NCBI GenBank assembly: GCA_037833965.1
Contig: AP031352.1
Coordinates: 25,648,501 to 25,712,500 of the forward strand
DNA length: 64,000 nucleotides
Direction: 5' to 3'
Source: Marchantia polymorpha subsp. ruderalis
Lineage: Eukaryota; Streptophyta; Marchantiopsida; Marchantiales; Marchantiaceae
Each line of letters starts with the position of its first letter. The first letter of the stretch is position 1. The notes beneath the pieces are model-generated. The model ran no database searches. It saw only the letters and a program-made list of their open reading frames with translations, and was not told where the DNA came from. This document shows, piece after piece, positions 20,716-34,740 of the stretch. A program made the position numbers and the translations under genes.

Positions 20716-22714
20716 TGTGGTAACCCATTTTTTGTTTTTTGTCGGAACTAAAACATTTTTGAATAGTAAGTACCGCGGCAGCAGCTGTAAATAGTAATCG
20801 ATACGCGAAACCAGAGTAAAAAGAGGATCGAGGATTGTCAAGGGGTTTTGGGCTTAGGCCACAGTGGGACGCTTGGGACGGAACGGGCGGTTCATGCTGC
20901 AAGATCCGCTTCGAGCACCTTCGGCGGTAGATCATTCATAACTTTCTCAATTCGTAACGCTTTGAGTTGCTTCGGGTTTTGTTGGAAACAACTCAACGCG
21001 CTGGTTCTAACGAGCCCAAGAACTTGTGAAACGAATGAGAGGTCACTGAGTTATGAGTGTCGGAAGTTACTAATGGGGGGCCTTCGGCGGTAGAGCGACT
21101 TCGGCGGTACGCCTTCGGCGGAAGAACCGCTGGAAGATGCGCCTTCGGCGGTAGACGCCTTCGGGGCAAGGACGTTCGGCGGTACGCCTTCGGCGGAAGA
21201 GTTAATCCCTCATAACTTTCTCAATTCACAACGCCTTGACTTGGTTAGGGTCTTGTTATAAATAGGCGACTCCATGCGGACGGGAGACTGCCTGCGCATA
21301 GGCGAGCGCCTACGCATAGGCGAGACTCACCTCCGGTGCAGCGCAGGAAAGGAAAGGAGCCGGCGGAAGATCCGCCTTCGGCTCAAGGGACTTCGGTGCC
21401 ACGTGGCAGAAGATTCCCGATGGCGGAAGTTGGCGGGATTATGTCAAGTGTGGGACGCAGAACGGCGGGGCCCATATCTTTGCGATGGACAGTCGGATGG
21501 ATTTGAAATTTTGTGGGGCCGTTGATCTCGGCTTGCCACGCATGCCTGCAAATTTTCAGCCTCAGATCTTGGATGAAAAGGCGCTGGCGGCTCTGTACAG
21601 TAGGCTTAGGATTCAGATTTAGGGTTAGGGTTAGATTTAGGTTGTAAGTTAGAGGGAAAGTCAGCCGCCGACTCCTCAGGTGTAGGATCTGTTGCGGCTC
21701 GCACCATGGCATTGCAGTGTAGTGTTAGTTAGGACTTAGAAGGTATAAAGTAGTTCAAGGCGTCTTGCCTTGTGATCTTTCCCAACATCAGAAGTGCAGA
21801 TCAGGAACTCATTTTCTCTGCGTGTTTGTGTCCTTAGCTCTGTCACCACGCAAGAGGAGCTACACCTTAGCGATCCGCATCGTGTAGTTGGAGGCCTTCG
21901 GCCGAATGTTCAGAGCTAGTACATTGGTTAGAGACTTGAGTAGTTCGGATCTACACCCGCGGGTGATTGCCGATGCTCAGAGCCAGTGACTAGTTAGATA
22001 CTTGAATAGTTTCGCCCCTACACCTTCGAGTGTTTGTTCCTGATTGTACTCCTTCGGGATTTTTCCCCTTAATGCCAAAGTGAAGTTTTGCTACTTCGTG
22101 TAAGCCTTGGTTGTAAATTCAGGTTACGCTGCAGCAGGTGCCTTTGGGGTAACCCCTGTAGTATTTTTGGGAATGACAAGTGCCTAAGAATTCAAACTCT
22201 TCAATAGACTGTTATTGTGTTACTGGAATGTTTCTCAGTGAGTACTTCTGTGCGGACCTGTGTTCTCTGCGCGTTTTGTGAGATGAGAGTGTTGTTTACC
22301 GCGTATGAGTGAATTCGATCCGAAGTAGGCAGTCCAAACCGGGTTTACTACGCTAGCAGCAAGCTAGTGGAAGTGTTGTAAAAGCCGGAGTTGGGAGTCA
22401 CTACCCGCAGCTTCGCTGAGTGTACTCTTGAGCGACCTTCCTCCTGAAATCTTGAGTAGAGGTCCTAACGGATCTCTAGGTTGTGTTTCTGTAGTTTCAG
22501 GTGTGTGTGTGTGTGTGTTACGCTACACTGTGCGACCTCCGAGTGCGCTCCGAGTGGACCTTGCAGTATTTCTGGGAGTGACAGTCGCCTGAGAATTCAA
22601 ACTCCTGAATAGTCTGTTAAACGTGACACTTTGTACCCTGTGTGTTCCTTTGTCCTTGTGGGTTCGACCTTTCTACCACTATATTGCAGTTTTAGCCTTT
22701 AGTGGGTTATTACA
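20716..22714 (+). mobile_element. ORF-less family unit, 1999 bp, perfect 5-bp TSD
   Basis: It starts TGTGGTAACCCA and ends GTGGGTTATTACA, with GCACA at 20711-20715 and 22715-22719. It contains one complete palindromic module (about 20932-21062) and a truncated second (21206), CTTCGGCGG clusters, a telomere-like TTAGGG stretch just upstream, a TATA box at 21744-21749, and both leader blocks. The left 200 bp is nearly identical to unit 55835-58534, which implies recent activity. No coding capacity. Confidence 0.9.
21744..21749 (+). promoter_or_regulatory. TATA box of unit 20716-22714
   Basis: TATAAA followed by CAAGGC-GTCTT-GCCTTG and a long leader ending at the unit's right terminus. Confidence 0.55.
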
Positions 22715-22719
22715 GCACA

Positions 22720-25700
22720 CGGATGAAACCATATTGTTACGGACTTCACAAGTCTTGGAAGCTAGCAATCTTGACTGAAAGGATCACCCATATGATGTAG
22801 TGCATGCATTGGGAGATTCTATCCACCCACCCTAAAACCTCAACCCATTTTGAAATGGGCAAATTCTCTAAGACAACTAGCAGCGCCAGAGAAAACGCAG
22901 TGTGCAAAAATTTAATTATTGCCCATGCATACTTCTTCTTCTTCTTACTGGCATTAGATGTTGTGGTTGTTTTATCACTTCCGGCCTGCCCGCTTGGCTT
23001 CTTGTCTACAAATAGAGGCAAAGAACTGCTCATATATGGTTGAAATCACTATGGCCTATGTTGCTTCAAAAACAACTGCCAACAATATTTTCTTAGTTGG
23101 TGCAGCAAAAAGCTTGACGCCTTCATCTGCAACGCTGCAGTCAAAGCACAAATGGCTTTGCTCAAGGTCGATCTCCGATTGATTGGCGATATTTTCAGCA
23201 GCACAAAGATGATGGACTGTTCTAACACTGCATCTCGCACATTGTCAAAGGTGTAACTCCAGAACTCGACATCCGTTAAGAGTTGCAGCCCAACTGCAAG
23301 TAAAAGGGGTGTTGGCCGAAGCACCAGCTGTGCTAGGCTCTAGAGATGCGCTGTCACCTGCAACAAGCTGACATTTGATTCAACATTGATAATAGCCTTA
23401 CACATGATGAAGCTCAGATGATCAAGTCAGGTTTCAATTGTTGTCTAGTATCTTGCGCAAAAATGGGCTGCTGTGTGGTCCTTGTCAATCCCAGACTATG
23501 TATCAGTCGCTGCTGTACGCCAGCAAATTTGCTACGTTTTTTTTACTGCTATTGTGTCGGGCTAGACTGTTGTGGAGATATCACTTTTTGAATAGCAATT
23601 GCAACACTCTACAAGGAGCAGCTATCGATTGCTGGCCGTGAAGGTCCAACTTCGTCAGCCATGTTGTCCATTGTCTGAAAAATACTAACTTCAGCTCACT
23701 ATCGCACTCAATGCAATCACAAAGTTGAAAAAACATGCTCCATTCAATAATCTGCCCATTAAATATACGACTTTAAGACCTTCTTCAACCTAAAGATCTG
23801 CTTGATTACATCAAGTCGTCAACGGCATAGAGCACGGAAGCCTCCGATCATGCTTCACTGAAAAGTCACAGAGATGACTAGTGAAGAGTTAAACTTGAAG
23901 GTAAAATCAGATGAGATTGTGCATCAGCATAAGGTATGGAGATATGTATGGATTTGTCACTAAAATTAGGAAGTCTAATTGATCTTAACCTATGTGGATT
24001 CAGATGTCAATCAGAACATACTAATCTGATAGCCGAGCAGATTCATCAGCTAGCTCATATCACTTGCTGCAATAGTTCACGTATTGATTAGTGTTTGCTA
24101 AATATCCTCCATGCGGCTGAAATCTCTTATTGGACAGTCGCGTCAAAAAAGTTGAATATGAATGCTTTCTGCAAACCTGGCATTGCAAAAAGATTCTTGC
24201 TGAATAACTAATATGTATGAAGATCATCTAAAATAACTGCTAAAGAAGGTAAAAGGAGCAAGAGTTTGCACAATAAACAAATTTTTCTTTCCCGAGCTAT
24301 CTGAAGCGGTAGTTAGAACTAGAAATCCTCTTTTGCTGTTGATATTGCCCGATTTTGGTATCGGTCATAGATCCAAATAGATCAAAATTGATCTACGACC
24401 GATATCGTAGATCAGTAGATCCAAATATCGTTGACTCCAAAAATTGCAATTTGTTTAGACGTCAAGACCAACACAAACAAAGCTTCAGCACAATCTGTTT
24501 GTGAAGTTTGTTCATTGGAACTTCCGTGCTATGATAATAACAATGCTCATTTCATGTTCATAGCTTTGCTTGGATGGTTACAGATAAAGGAAGAAAATAA
24601 GACATGCATGATAAATGGATTTTTGAAAAAGCATGTAAACTAGCTTATGTTTAGTCACATCCCAGATAATCTTGAGGAGATGATAATGAGAGTTGGGTTA
24701 CCATAACACGGATGGTCGTGGTGCCCTCTTCACTTACTCCTCTTCCTCCACGTCCTCCTCAATTCCGCCATTTGTACTCCAAAATTTCAGCAGTTAGCCG
24801 TGTTTGTTGGACTGTTGGAGAACTCTTGTGGCAATCCGGCTACATGAAATGAGTGTGTTATACTTCGCCAAAAAAATCTACAATTTAACCCCTAAAAAAA
24901 CAACATGTTCTCATCACGGTGCAAAAATGCTAGAGATGTAGATAAGGGCAGTGTGAATAACGGAGATTCCTCAAAAATTCACATCTCAGTTGTTGACTCA
25001 GATTTATAAAAAACCTCTTTTGACACGGGGCTGCAAAGTGTGAGATACATTGTACTTACTTCAATCATCACTAATGAACAGTAGCGGATGACCTCTAATT
25101 TGAATCTCAGCCGGCCACAAATGAAAAAACCTTCAGTGAAGATAAAACTACATTTACTCCCAAACAATGTATATACTTTTTTGGAGTTTTGATGAAGTCA
25201 CAAGACTGCCCGATGAATCGCTTGTTATTAATTTAACCATATCTACGAAAGACTGTTTCTGTTTGCACGAAAACAAAATCACATCAATCTTTGACCGCTA
25301 TTGAGTAAATTATGCTTGTACAACATAGAGGTGTACATTTGCTCATTCAAAGAATATGAGAGCATATATACTGAAAGAAAAATATGCTTTTAAGAGTGCA
25401 AGGCACCGGATGCGTGTTTGGCTACATGATATGCCTGTTTGAACAGAGTCAATCGATATTGGTGACTCACAAATTACATAGTCGCAAGTGGAAGAGTGAA
25501 GTTGCTGCTTTCCTGCAGAACAAGCAGATGATTGAAAGCTCTTCATTCCACTATTTACTTATGAGTGCTCCCAAAATTCATATAATAAAGTGACATTTAC
25601 AAGGAGGTGTCCCCGGGTTCTACTTTAAATAAGCCAAAATTGACGGTACGTAATACTAAATCTTCATGGTGATCAAAGAGACAATAAAACCTCCAACGGG

Positions 25701-26400
25701 AAGGACAAGAATCAAATAGTAAGATGGCAGGTCATACGTGCAAGAAAGTAATTAACATCTGCGAGGTGGAGTAACATGGCTTAGCAACAATACAATTCTT
25801 TAATACAAGTTCAGGTTAAGATTAGGTTCTTTGAAATTGAAAAAATAAAATAAAGCAACAAGTATGGTATTTAAAAATAGATATATAATTATAAAGAAAG
25901 AAGTAAAATGTGTAAAAGCTTCAAACAATCAAATTTCTAAAAGAAAAAATATAAAATGAGAGATATATAATATATTCTATAAAAACAAAAACGAAGTACT
26001 TAGAATGGAAGGTACAATACTCAAATTGTACTATATGCAATTGAGCATCGTTTGACATACGAGATGCAAATTCACTTAGTACATGTGAAGCACTTGTCAA
26101 AAATCGGACTTTGAAGAGATATACATCAAACAAAAAAATGATTGACTCTTATTCAAGAATATTTCTTTTTTAATAGTGATGGACTTTTAGAGAAAAATAC
26201 TGTTTTACTAAAATATAAGACATATCCAATTACAAATCCCCGATAGCTTTATAACATGAAGAAAGTTGACAAATAGCTGACAGTCATATTTCATATATAC
26301 TAAGATTTCCCAGCCTAGTCATTTGTTCTGTGACCTGCATCACAACTGAAATTCATATTTAAACACGATTCATGCCCACGGATTGTGTGCTTGTGGGATC
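22720..26400. other. AT-rich intergenic DNA with possible transposase debris
   Basis: Minus-strand frames at 22746-23033 and 23049-23324 may extend the hAT-like remnant at 19417-20224. From about 23400 to 26400 I see no recognisable gene; scattered short frames (24431-24643, 25384-25593, 25921-26133) have no motif. Confidence 0.35.
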
Positions 26401-26419
26401 CAAACCCAAAGAATATCAA

Positions 26420-28811
26420 ATCGATACTCGACCCAAAACTTAGTCACTTCAAGATTATATCCACTTTGATCCGAAGATATTGGGAAAAATCCATCAGTTT
26501 TTCATTTTGCTTTTAGCTTTCAATGGAGCCGCAACATAGAACGTCGGCGAAAACAGCATTGAGCGCACGAACATGAGATCGTCGAGCTTGGACTGATGCA
26601 ATTAGTTGTGCTTCTTGTTCATGGTGTTTCTTGTGTCCAAAAAGTTGTTTTCCAATTTTGCACTCGCCCCTAGAATGGCCAACACAAAACGGACTACTCA
26701 AGAAAGTATGGGGAGTTATTTCTTATGGGTCTTTCACCAAATAAAATTTTGTATTTGAATAAGAGTATGCTATCATTGTCGTTGCATTTGTGGCAAATGT
26801 AGTTGTTGAGTTCCATCATCGTCGGTGGGGGCTCCTCGTTGATGGTGCTATCGCTCTCATAATTGTACTCGACAAAATGATGCAGGACGAGTCGGTTAAT
26901 ATGCTTTTGTTTCTGATGGGGTTGCACATGGTTCTCGTTGTTGATGCAGGGACGCATCATATGATCCTTCATCATGTTTTCCAGATATTTTTTGGCCGAG
27001 TTTGATATCGGCGGAGTTGATGCCAAACTTGTCAAAACAACGCTTAATTTTTGGGATTGAGTAGGGCGGCAATGACAAGGATTTTGCTTCAAACGAACCT
27101 CTGGTATTAGTTTGGAAAATTTTGGCTTCAAGGTGGCAAATGTGGGAGTGTATTTCTTCAATGTGATTATAGTGTCATCTTTCTCCTTGGTGGTAATATT
27201 TGCCGTGACGACCTAGCAATGCTTTAGCATATTCTGCCGAAAGTAAAAACATGGTGTAGCATAGGCTCCACGAACAACTTTAGAGCTAGCGTGGCCTCCT
27301 GAAAGGGCACAAAAAAGGCAATGAACTCCTTGAGAAGCTTGTGATTGATCTTGATGGCCTTAGAAACCAACCCGCGATATTGTACATCAAAGATCTTGGT
27401 GAGTTATGGGAATGCCTCATTGACGCTGATCATGCAACGGAGTACATTCCATCGCGTCGCATTCTCTTGCTTGAGAATCTTTGCATGCTCATCTTAAATA
27501 TTTGCTTGTTTGATGTATGTCACAAGACCTTTGACATGATCAATCGTGTCGAACAACTCAAGAATCAGATTGTATAACTCATAGGAAGGAGCAAATTTCT
27601 TGCCATTGATCATACAAATCCTCTTGTTGATAACCGTTGTGAGTATGGTACCAATGATGTGATCACAGCACGCACCCAATTATAGAGGCTGGAAGTGCCA
27701 TCTGCAAAATGCATATTGGAATCGCGGTTGATGAAAACCGTGACTGCATTATAACTATTGATGCCAAATTTTTGTAAAACGTCCTTGTACTTTTCCATGA
27801 CGTGGAATCCATAATCCTAGAGAAGGGGCTCCATGTCAGCTCGCAATGATGTAGAGTGCTCTTGTCATTGATGAAGTGCGCAGTGATCGATAGGAAAGAT
27901 ATCTTGTAGATGTCATCAATCCAAATATAGGTTGTGTTGACGTTCCAAATCTCTTCTTCTAGATGTGTCCCCATGACGACTGTCAATGACTCGCATCCAG
28001 CATTAGATTAGATATGCACATTTCTACTAATTGTGATCGGATTTGAAAGTATGTTGTCCACACTCATATCAATCTTTGAGTTGACGCCAATATTCAAGAT
28101 GGTCTGCGTATAGTTCTTGAAGCCACTGCCCTTCACAATGTGAAATGAATGCATGTCAACGGCACACATGTCCGCCAACACTGCAATGATGAGTTTTTTT
28201 TCAATTGTAGTCGCATCACGGCGCATCGCCATAGTTGTCATTCCTTGATTGCTCTCTGCAAGAGGACTAGAGTGTCTTGACATGATTTTGTTGGCTGTTT
28301 TGTTTTGATAAACAATTGGTCATTTGTTGCAACATACAAAAGAGTTGTCACTGCATCAAAGATGCTAGCCAATCGCCGTCAAGGAGATTAACAACAACGA
28401 CAAACGAGAACATTGACCACATGTCCGTCCTAGCTTTGCAATTCTTCACTCAAAAATTTAGACCATCCTCTTTTTGCAGATCGGCGGTGATTTTGATCTT
28501 CAGGATGAGCATATCCTTGGACGTCATCTCAATTGTATTCTCATCATCAGTCATGAAGGGAGTGACGAGACTTTCGGATGTGGCTACCCAATGCAGATCT
28601 TTTCTGTGCTTTAAGCCGGGAGGCATTACCTCTTACATGGCCGGTTTTACAGAGTTATTCAAATGATCCATCTTTAAAACCGAACTCTACTTAAAACCAG
28701 AGTCAAAGTCCATCCCAGACCCGACCGTAAACGTTGCTGGTTGGAACCAAACCCGACTCATATTCATTGGTTGGGGCAAATACGGTTTGGGTTTCGAGTA
28801 TGGGTACCCTA
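26420..28811 (-). mobile_element. Degenerate hAT DNA transposon
   Basis: Minus-strand frames, in order from the right, are 28008-28283 (VDMHSFHIVKGSGFKNYTQ, a hAT N-terminal block), 27663-27986 (ISFLSITAHFIND and then STLHHCEL), 27494-27679 (HIIGTILTTVINKRI) and 26694-27161. They are separated by stops and frame changes, so the transposase is dead. The right end reads inward AGGGTACCCATACTCGAAACCC, as expected of a hAT terminus. A subterminal ATACTCGACCCAAA near 26432 mirrors it at the left. The exact left end and 8-bp TSD were not resolved. Confidence 0.7.
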
Positions 28812-29539
28812 TGCAACTTCCTTCATTTGTCTACAATATAACTAGCACAGCATGTCAATTTCAAAGTTTGGGATTCTCGTAAACTTGATCAAACATGCAT
28901 GTTTGGTCTTTAAGAAAGTACAAGAAGACTGCAACATCAAAAATGATAGTAACTGTTTGATGAACTTATATGCATGATTGCAAATGCTTCATCTATCTTG
29001 TCTTGATATTGAAATATATATTTTATGTTGAGATGGCATGACTCTTCCATGTATATCTGCCAGTTTTAATTTGATAAATTATTTATAGTAATCAAAATTA
29101 AGAAAAATAAAATTTTGAAAGTAGCCAAAATTAATCCTAACTTCTAATAGACCAAGCATTGACACCATGGAGTACGCGGTTTTGTGAGGAGGTCAAGTTC
29201 CTCTCCATTGCCTCCCTGCTAGATCCAAGCATTGCCACTGCAAGAATCAAAATTTCAACGGGTTCACAAGTTGTACTTTGATCTAAAGGTTATGCATATC
29301 AATCCTATCACCAATCGAGTGTGGTCTTTTTGCGATCAATTCTGCATTTATTTTGGAAAGAAACAGATTTTTGGTATCAACGTGAACATAAACACACAAA
29401 AATAATAAACAATTGGGAATCGTTCCGTCCAGAACTCTATGAAAACCATCATAGACGCCAACGTCTGTACTAGTGATCAATTAATCAAACTCTTGAGTTC
29501 AAATCCAAAAAAAATATTCTTCAAAGAAGCAGTTGTAGC

Positions 29540-31000
29540 CAACAATTTGCATTTTCACTTTAGAGTTAACCCATAACTCTAGCATTCAAGCAAGAAATTA
29601 TAGATATAATCAATGAAAATTATTTTTTTGATCCGACTCACACGGTTGAAGCTCCACAAGCGAGAGCTTTGTCTTTATTTCAGTTCAAAAATGATGATGA
29701 TTATCTATCAGAATTAAGAATGTTTTGCAATTTCACTGATTATAACATACCTCTCTCTTGTGGATTATCGTTCCCTCATATTATTGCAATTCTGTAATCC
29801 ACAGTTACATCCCAAACCGGTATTGGGATGTAAGATTTGTTTCACATGATTTCAAATTTTGCTCGAATTATCATTCTAACTAATCCTCTATTATGTATGA
29901 AATCTTGAAATTGCAAGAGGTAGTTATATTTTCACTAACATTAGATTCATCAACCCAATGTTCTTTTTCTTATCTTACTTTCCGCATTCACTTTCATTCT
30001 AAAGATACTTTGCATAATTTTCATATTGTAGTGATTCCTATGTTTGAGCAACATAAGTCTGAATATATCTTTGATTTTATGACGACACTATTAGATTCAA
30101 TATGCCCATCTTGGCGCCACAAATTAATTTGTCTTGTTTTTGATGGTGCAAACGTGATGACTGGAAACAAGCTTTGTGATTATATCACAAAGCTTGAAAA
30201 TAAATTATTGTTTCTTGTGCATAGCAGTTAGTACATGTTGCAAAAAAAAAATTGTAACTAAAATTTGTTTGATTATGCATTATCTGACAAAAAGTTTATG
30301 ACTATTGTAAACAAGATTTCCAATAATATGCTAAAACAAAAGATTCTCAGTAGAGAAATGAATGGAATCAAATGCTCAGAGCTTAACACCCATTGGCTCG
30401 CAATGGGCGCGTGAACTCACGGGCTGCTCCAACATTACAACCAACTTAATGCTCTACTCTCCACATCACATCAAACAAACTTAGTGATATTGGCCATTAC
30501 TACGAACTGCATGTTTTCTTTTCCACTCAAACGTTCACATCAAATCAAACCAACACAAAGGCATTGGCCAATCTTCGCAATAGTATATGGATTGTTTTAT
30601 TGTATTAATATTATTATAATAACGCTTTAGAATCAAAATTTGGTAATTCCGTAAATTTATCAAAAATCTCAATCAAATGACAAAAGTTGTCTGGAAGATC
30701 CAGAGTACAAACTGTGAAAAGTTGAATAAAATCTACCAAAATCTATTATCAAATTCTTGGACGATCAAGGATTATTGATCCATGATATCATGGAATCTCT
30801 CCCAACCGATGTTGCTCTTGCTGTGAAAACAGATGCAGGTGAACTGATTGTTATATTTATCTATGGTATTAACCAAATTTGTACTTTAGAAATTCCTCGA
30901 AACCGGCCAATCGAAAAGAAATTTCGATCGGTCTTGATTTTCAAACATGCTGAATCAAATCACCTTAGAACTTTTATAGACCTTATCAAACCGATTTGAC
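29540..31000 (+). mobile_element. Degenerate hAT transposase, plus strand
   Basis: Frames at about 29600-29800 (EAPQARALSLFQFKNDDD) and 29893-30231 carry FSLTLDSSTQ, SYLTFRIHF, VVIPMFEQHKSEYIFDF and WRHKLICLVFDGANVMTG, the core of a hAT RNase-H-fold transposase. Positions 30757-30999 hold a further frame. Stops between them show a pseudogene. Ends and TSD were not found. It is a different lineage and orientation from the remnant at 26420-28811. Confidence 0.65.
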
Positions 31001-31778
31001 ATTGACAAGTGCTCTTGATGAAAGCAACGCCTCGTCTTTTGAAAAGAATTAGAACATTCTGAAAAAAGGAAGACTTCATTTTCTTCATTGATTTGCTAGG
31101 GACCTTTTCCCCCTTTTCCCAAACACATATTTAGTTAAATCAGATTTCTTGTTGCATTGCAAGACAATCTCCAACCTTTCATTAGAGGCATCATGCAAGC
31201 TGAGTAGTTTGACTTTGTCCAGAAGATGAGATGGTCCGATTGGCTACAATTTTTTCTATTTTTGTTACCAATAAATAGAGAATTCTAGAAATTTACCAGA
31301 AGTAAACAATATAAAGCAGAAAGTATACCAAACTTAACTTCTTCTTTTTAGTTTTGGTAATTACCACATTTAAACCAAGAAAGGTCATCTGTACTACATA
31401 ATCAACACATTACTCTTCGAAGGTAGGATAAGTACTTGCAAATTGCTAGTGAACTTCCAAAGCACGGGGAGACATCTGCATAGTCATCGAACTGATCACG
31501 GAGAGCAGAGTTGGTGGTATTAATAGATTAAATGTACCTTCAGAATTTCATGCTATCTTGTATTCCCAAACGGAGCTTCACTCATTCCTTGATGAGGCTT
31601 GCGCTCAGTCGGTCTATGGTCATCTTCGTCCCAACAAGGACCAGTGGAAGGAGCTGTGGAACCCTGTGCTGCAATGCGCTCTACCACATAGGAGAGTGAT
31701 TCTTCAGCTCCTCGTCCGATTATAGGTTTAATGGTTAGGTGATTCAATGTCAAATATGTCAGCCTGTTATTCTTCAAC

Positions 31779-32786
31779 CTACTTTTGGAAGTCCCTCACA
31801 TAGTCGATAACATGAGCCGCAATTGATGCCTTGTCCATCTACAAGTGCCAGAAACCCAACTGAGCAAGACTGAGAACAAAAATACAAGTAAATATTGAAT
31901 TACAATGTACATTGGTAGGTAAGGAGGAGGAGAACATTACTGGAGTCATGTTAGGTCAAGGTAACTAGCTGAGCAGAAAGGAGGGTTTAAAGCACAAAAT
32001 CCGTATCTTTGATACGACTCCGAAGTTTGAATAGTGGGAAACAAGGATGAAGATTATTATTCTGAAGTATGAAAAATTTATTATATGTTTGTTTGAGGTA
32101 ATCCACGGCCCGAGCTCTAACAAAGACAAACCACACAGGCTATCCATCTTAATCATCCACAAGAAGTGTGAACTTACAACTGTAGCGAAATTAAACTAAG
32201 GTCGTTTACAGATCACATTAAAAACACCCCAGTATCTACTAATCCATGGGAACAGCATTGCCTAAAATACGAAATTTTTCAGCACATGCTATTTGGACGA
32301 TTTTGAACGAACCATGTCTGCAGACAACAATCAGTATCCATAATAAAATTTATCTGCCCTGTCAAACTTAGAAATTTGAGTGAATGCTTTAACCATGTTC
32401 ATCAACGAGCATTTAAAGCTTTCTTACTCTAGATGCGGCTTAGGTTGGAGAACGGTGAGAGAAGGGAATAAGAGAGTCACTTCACACCAAGTTATCGATC
32501 TCGATTGTGATAGGATCACAGTGCAGGGCCCACAACGAAGAGAGAATAAAAGAACCAAAAGATAGAACACATCAATTACAAACAGGACAGCGAAGAACCT
32601 TGCTAGTTTTTGGAACCAGGGCACGGTGTAAAGTTCATCGTTGAGCTTTTTCCTCCGTTTTCGTTCAGACACTACACCTTTTGATACTGTCCTCGCTGCT
32701 CCGTTCCATGTTGGTTGATCCTTCTCCTCCTGTTCATCCATATTGTGATCACTGCAATCGGAGGAGTCTAACTGCTTGGCATCCAT
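31779..32786 (-). pseudogene. bHLH transcription factor, two-exon remnant with frameshift
   Basis: Exon 1 (32599-32786) encodes an acidic lead (SDCSDHNMDEQEEKD) and a basic region VSERKRRKKLNDELY. Immediately after LYT the frame breaks. Reading on in another frame gives RALVPKTSK, the expected helix 1 to loop sequence, so about 4 nt appear deleted. A GT donor follows at 32597-32598. Exon 2 (31779-31838), after a CTTGTAG acceptor, encodes MDKASIAAHVIDYVRDFQK, helix 2, and then a stop. The lead-in and exon boundary resemble the AMS/TDR-type bHLH clade. The frameshift and early stop would abolish a functional dimerisation domain. Confidence 0.7.
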
Positions 32787-32989
32787 GTCGTATGTGTCTC
32801 TGTTAATGAAATTTCCACTCGCTCCTTTGGGTCAGTCCACGGGAGCTCCCTCGCCATAACTAAGCAGCGACCTATCGGGTTTGAAGACCATCGGAAGCTT
32901 GAGAGTAGCCACAATATTAGTTTTAGATTCCCAATTGCTGATGTCGTGAAGACATGAGCAACTGATAGCGTCCTTTCCTGCCTTGCTTC

Positions 32990-34740
32990 CTTGTTCTAGA
33001 CTGCCCTATTCGCAAGACTCGCTCGCTTGCGGCCTGTCGCCCCAGTGCCTCGCTCAGTAATCTCAGTCTTTATTCGAACCAATTGCTCCTGGGTCTCCAG
33101 TATGGACGTCATATTCTCACTCTGCTCCTTTCCGTGCAACGTGACCGTCGAATCGAGAGGGCAGCGATCTCCGCCAGCCCTGAATGGAAGGCACGAAATG
33201 CTTGAACGAATGTCGATAGAGCGCAGCGTTATCAGTGGCTCGTTCGCTCGACTGGTGGTCAACCGTCACCGGTGCCAACACAAATCCAGACCCAAGAGGG
33301 ACTTCCTTTTCTGTGCATTTATGTCCTGCCGCTGGCCGTCAGCTAGCCCATCAACAAGACTCGCCCCGGAGTATAGCGAGCAAGCGGAAGACCCGTCGCC
33401 TTGCGTTGGAAGGGTGAGATCTAAGGCCCCGGCCCACGAAACTCGACTTTCTTCACTGCGTCGAGTTATTATTTCGGTCGTGGCATTGCTCTTGTGCGCT
33501 GCAATGCGTGTTCACATGGATCGTCCTGCTATTTAAGAAATCGCCCAATGCCCTCAAGCGGAGAAGAAGAGGCCCGCAAGAAAACACAACTTCCCGCGTC
33601 CCTGCTTTGTTTCCTCCGTACCACTGCATTCTCTGCCCCTGTCAGGCTGTGACCCGAGCCTCCCGTACTCTCTGCATTGTCGGCTTCCCCTGCTCGTCGC
33701 GTTGGACTTCGCCTGCCGTTTTTTGCAATCATGGTGTGCAGGGAGAGCATCACTTGCCGTAGTGTGATTCAGTGGCGCTTGTGGTTCGCTTGATTTTATT
33801 TTGCAAATCGTAGATGTTCAAACATCTCGGGACGAATAGGATTTATTTTCTGCGAATCAAGCTCTGGAGTTGAGAAATTATTTTCTGGAACAAGTTTCAC
33901 ACGGCGTAGAGTACGGGGTTCTTTGGTGGGACAAATCTGATAGGCGGTGCAAGAACTACTCGACATCGAAAGTCTTCACACGTGAATGAATTTTCTACCA
34001 GGTAGTACTGCCTCTGCCTACTGCAATTGGTCGAGAAAGTGAGGCGAAGGAGCTCTAGCGTGGAGTTGACGAAGACGTCTCGATGACAATTGTTGGGCAT
34101 TTTTACTGCTGCATGCGAGGATAGATTATACACCTGCTTGCCTGCTACACCAGGATCGCTTGGTGGATGCACACGGGTGATCAGGTCTGGCAAACCAGAT
34201 GTCAAGAATCAAGGCTGATAAGGATCTGCTTTCGCCACCCATAAATCTTGTTGTGAAGTTGAGCATCGCTATGTGCACAGCTGAACGATCGCTGAGCAAT
34301 CGTCTTGTCAAAAAGTGAGAAAGAGTCGCTTCTTGAGCAAGGCTAGCAGAGGCAATCATCGCAAACGAATAGAAAATGAGAAAACGACTTCCGAGTACCC
34401 CAGTTTCGGTCATCTAAATTGGTCTCGACTATCCCGATCTTGAATACCGACTGTAAGCAACATTCTCGACCTTCCGTGCGTACTTATCGACCGAACCTGC
34501 TACCCGAGGTAAACACAAGCACTCACAGTTGTCATCGTCATTTTCCTCCAGCACTGCTATCATGGGCTTGAATCGCTGCACCTGAAATTGGGTCTGGGGT
34601 AAGGGCCGACGATGTAACCAAATCGGGGCTGGAGTGAGCTGCCTCCAAGAGTTCATTTGTGGTCAGTCTAACACTTGTGGTTTCCTCAGCCCGATCCCTC
34701 GAAGGCAATTTGGACGGACCGTCTCGATATTGGATAGAAA
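32990..34740. other. Mid-GC intergenic stretch with one possible secreted-protein remnant
   Basis: Minus-strand frames 34126-34413 and 33897-34205 overlap. The first opens with a signal-peptide-like segment (FLIFYSFAMIASASLAQ), and the second continues without a start of its own to a stop at 33897. Together they could be one secreted protein broken by a frameshift. No domain is recognised. Plus-strand frames at 33027-33536 and 33508-33762 show nothing familiar. Confidence 0.25.

Noticed and set aside
21600-21660. TTAGGG-rich DNA as a chromosome end
   Set aside because: It is short, imperfect and occurs at the same internal place in several mobile units.
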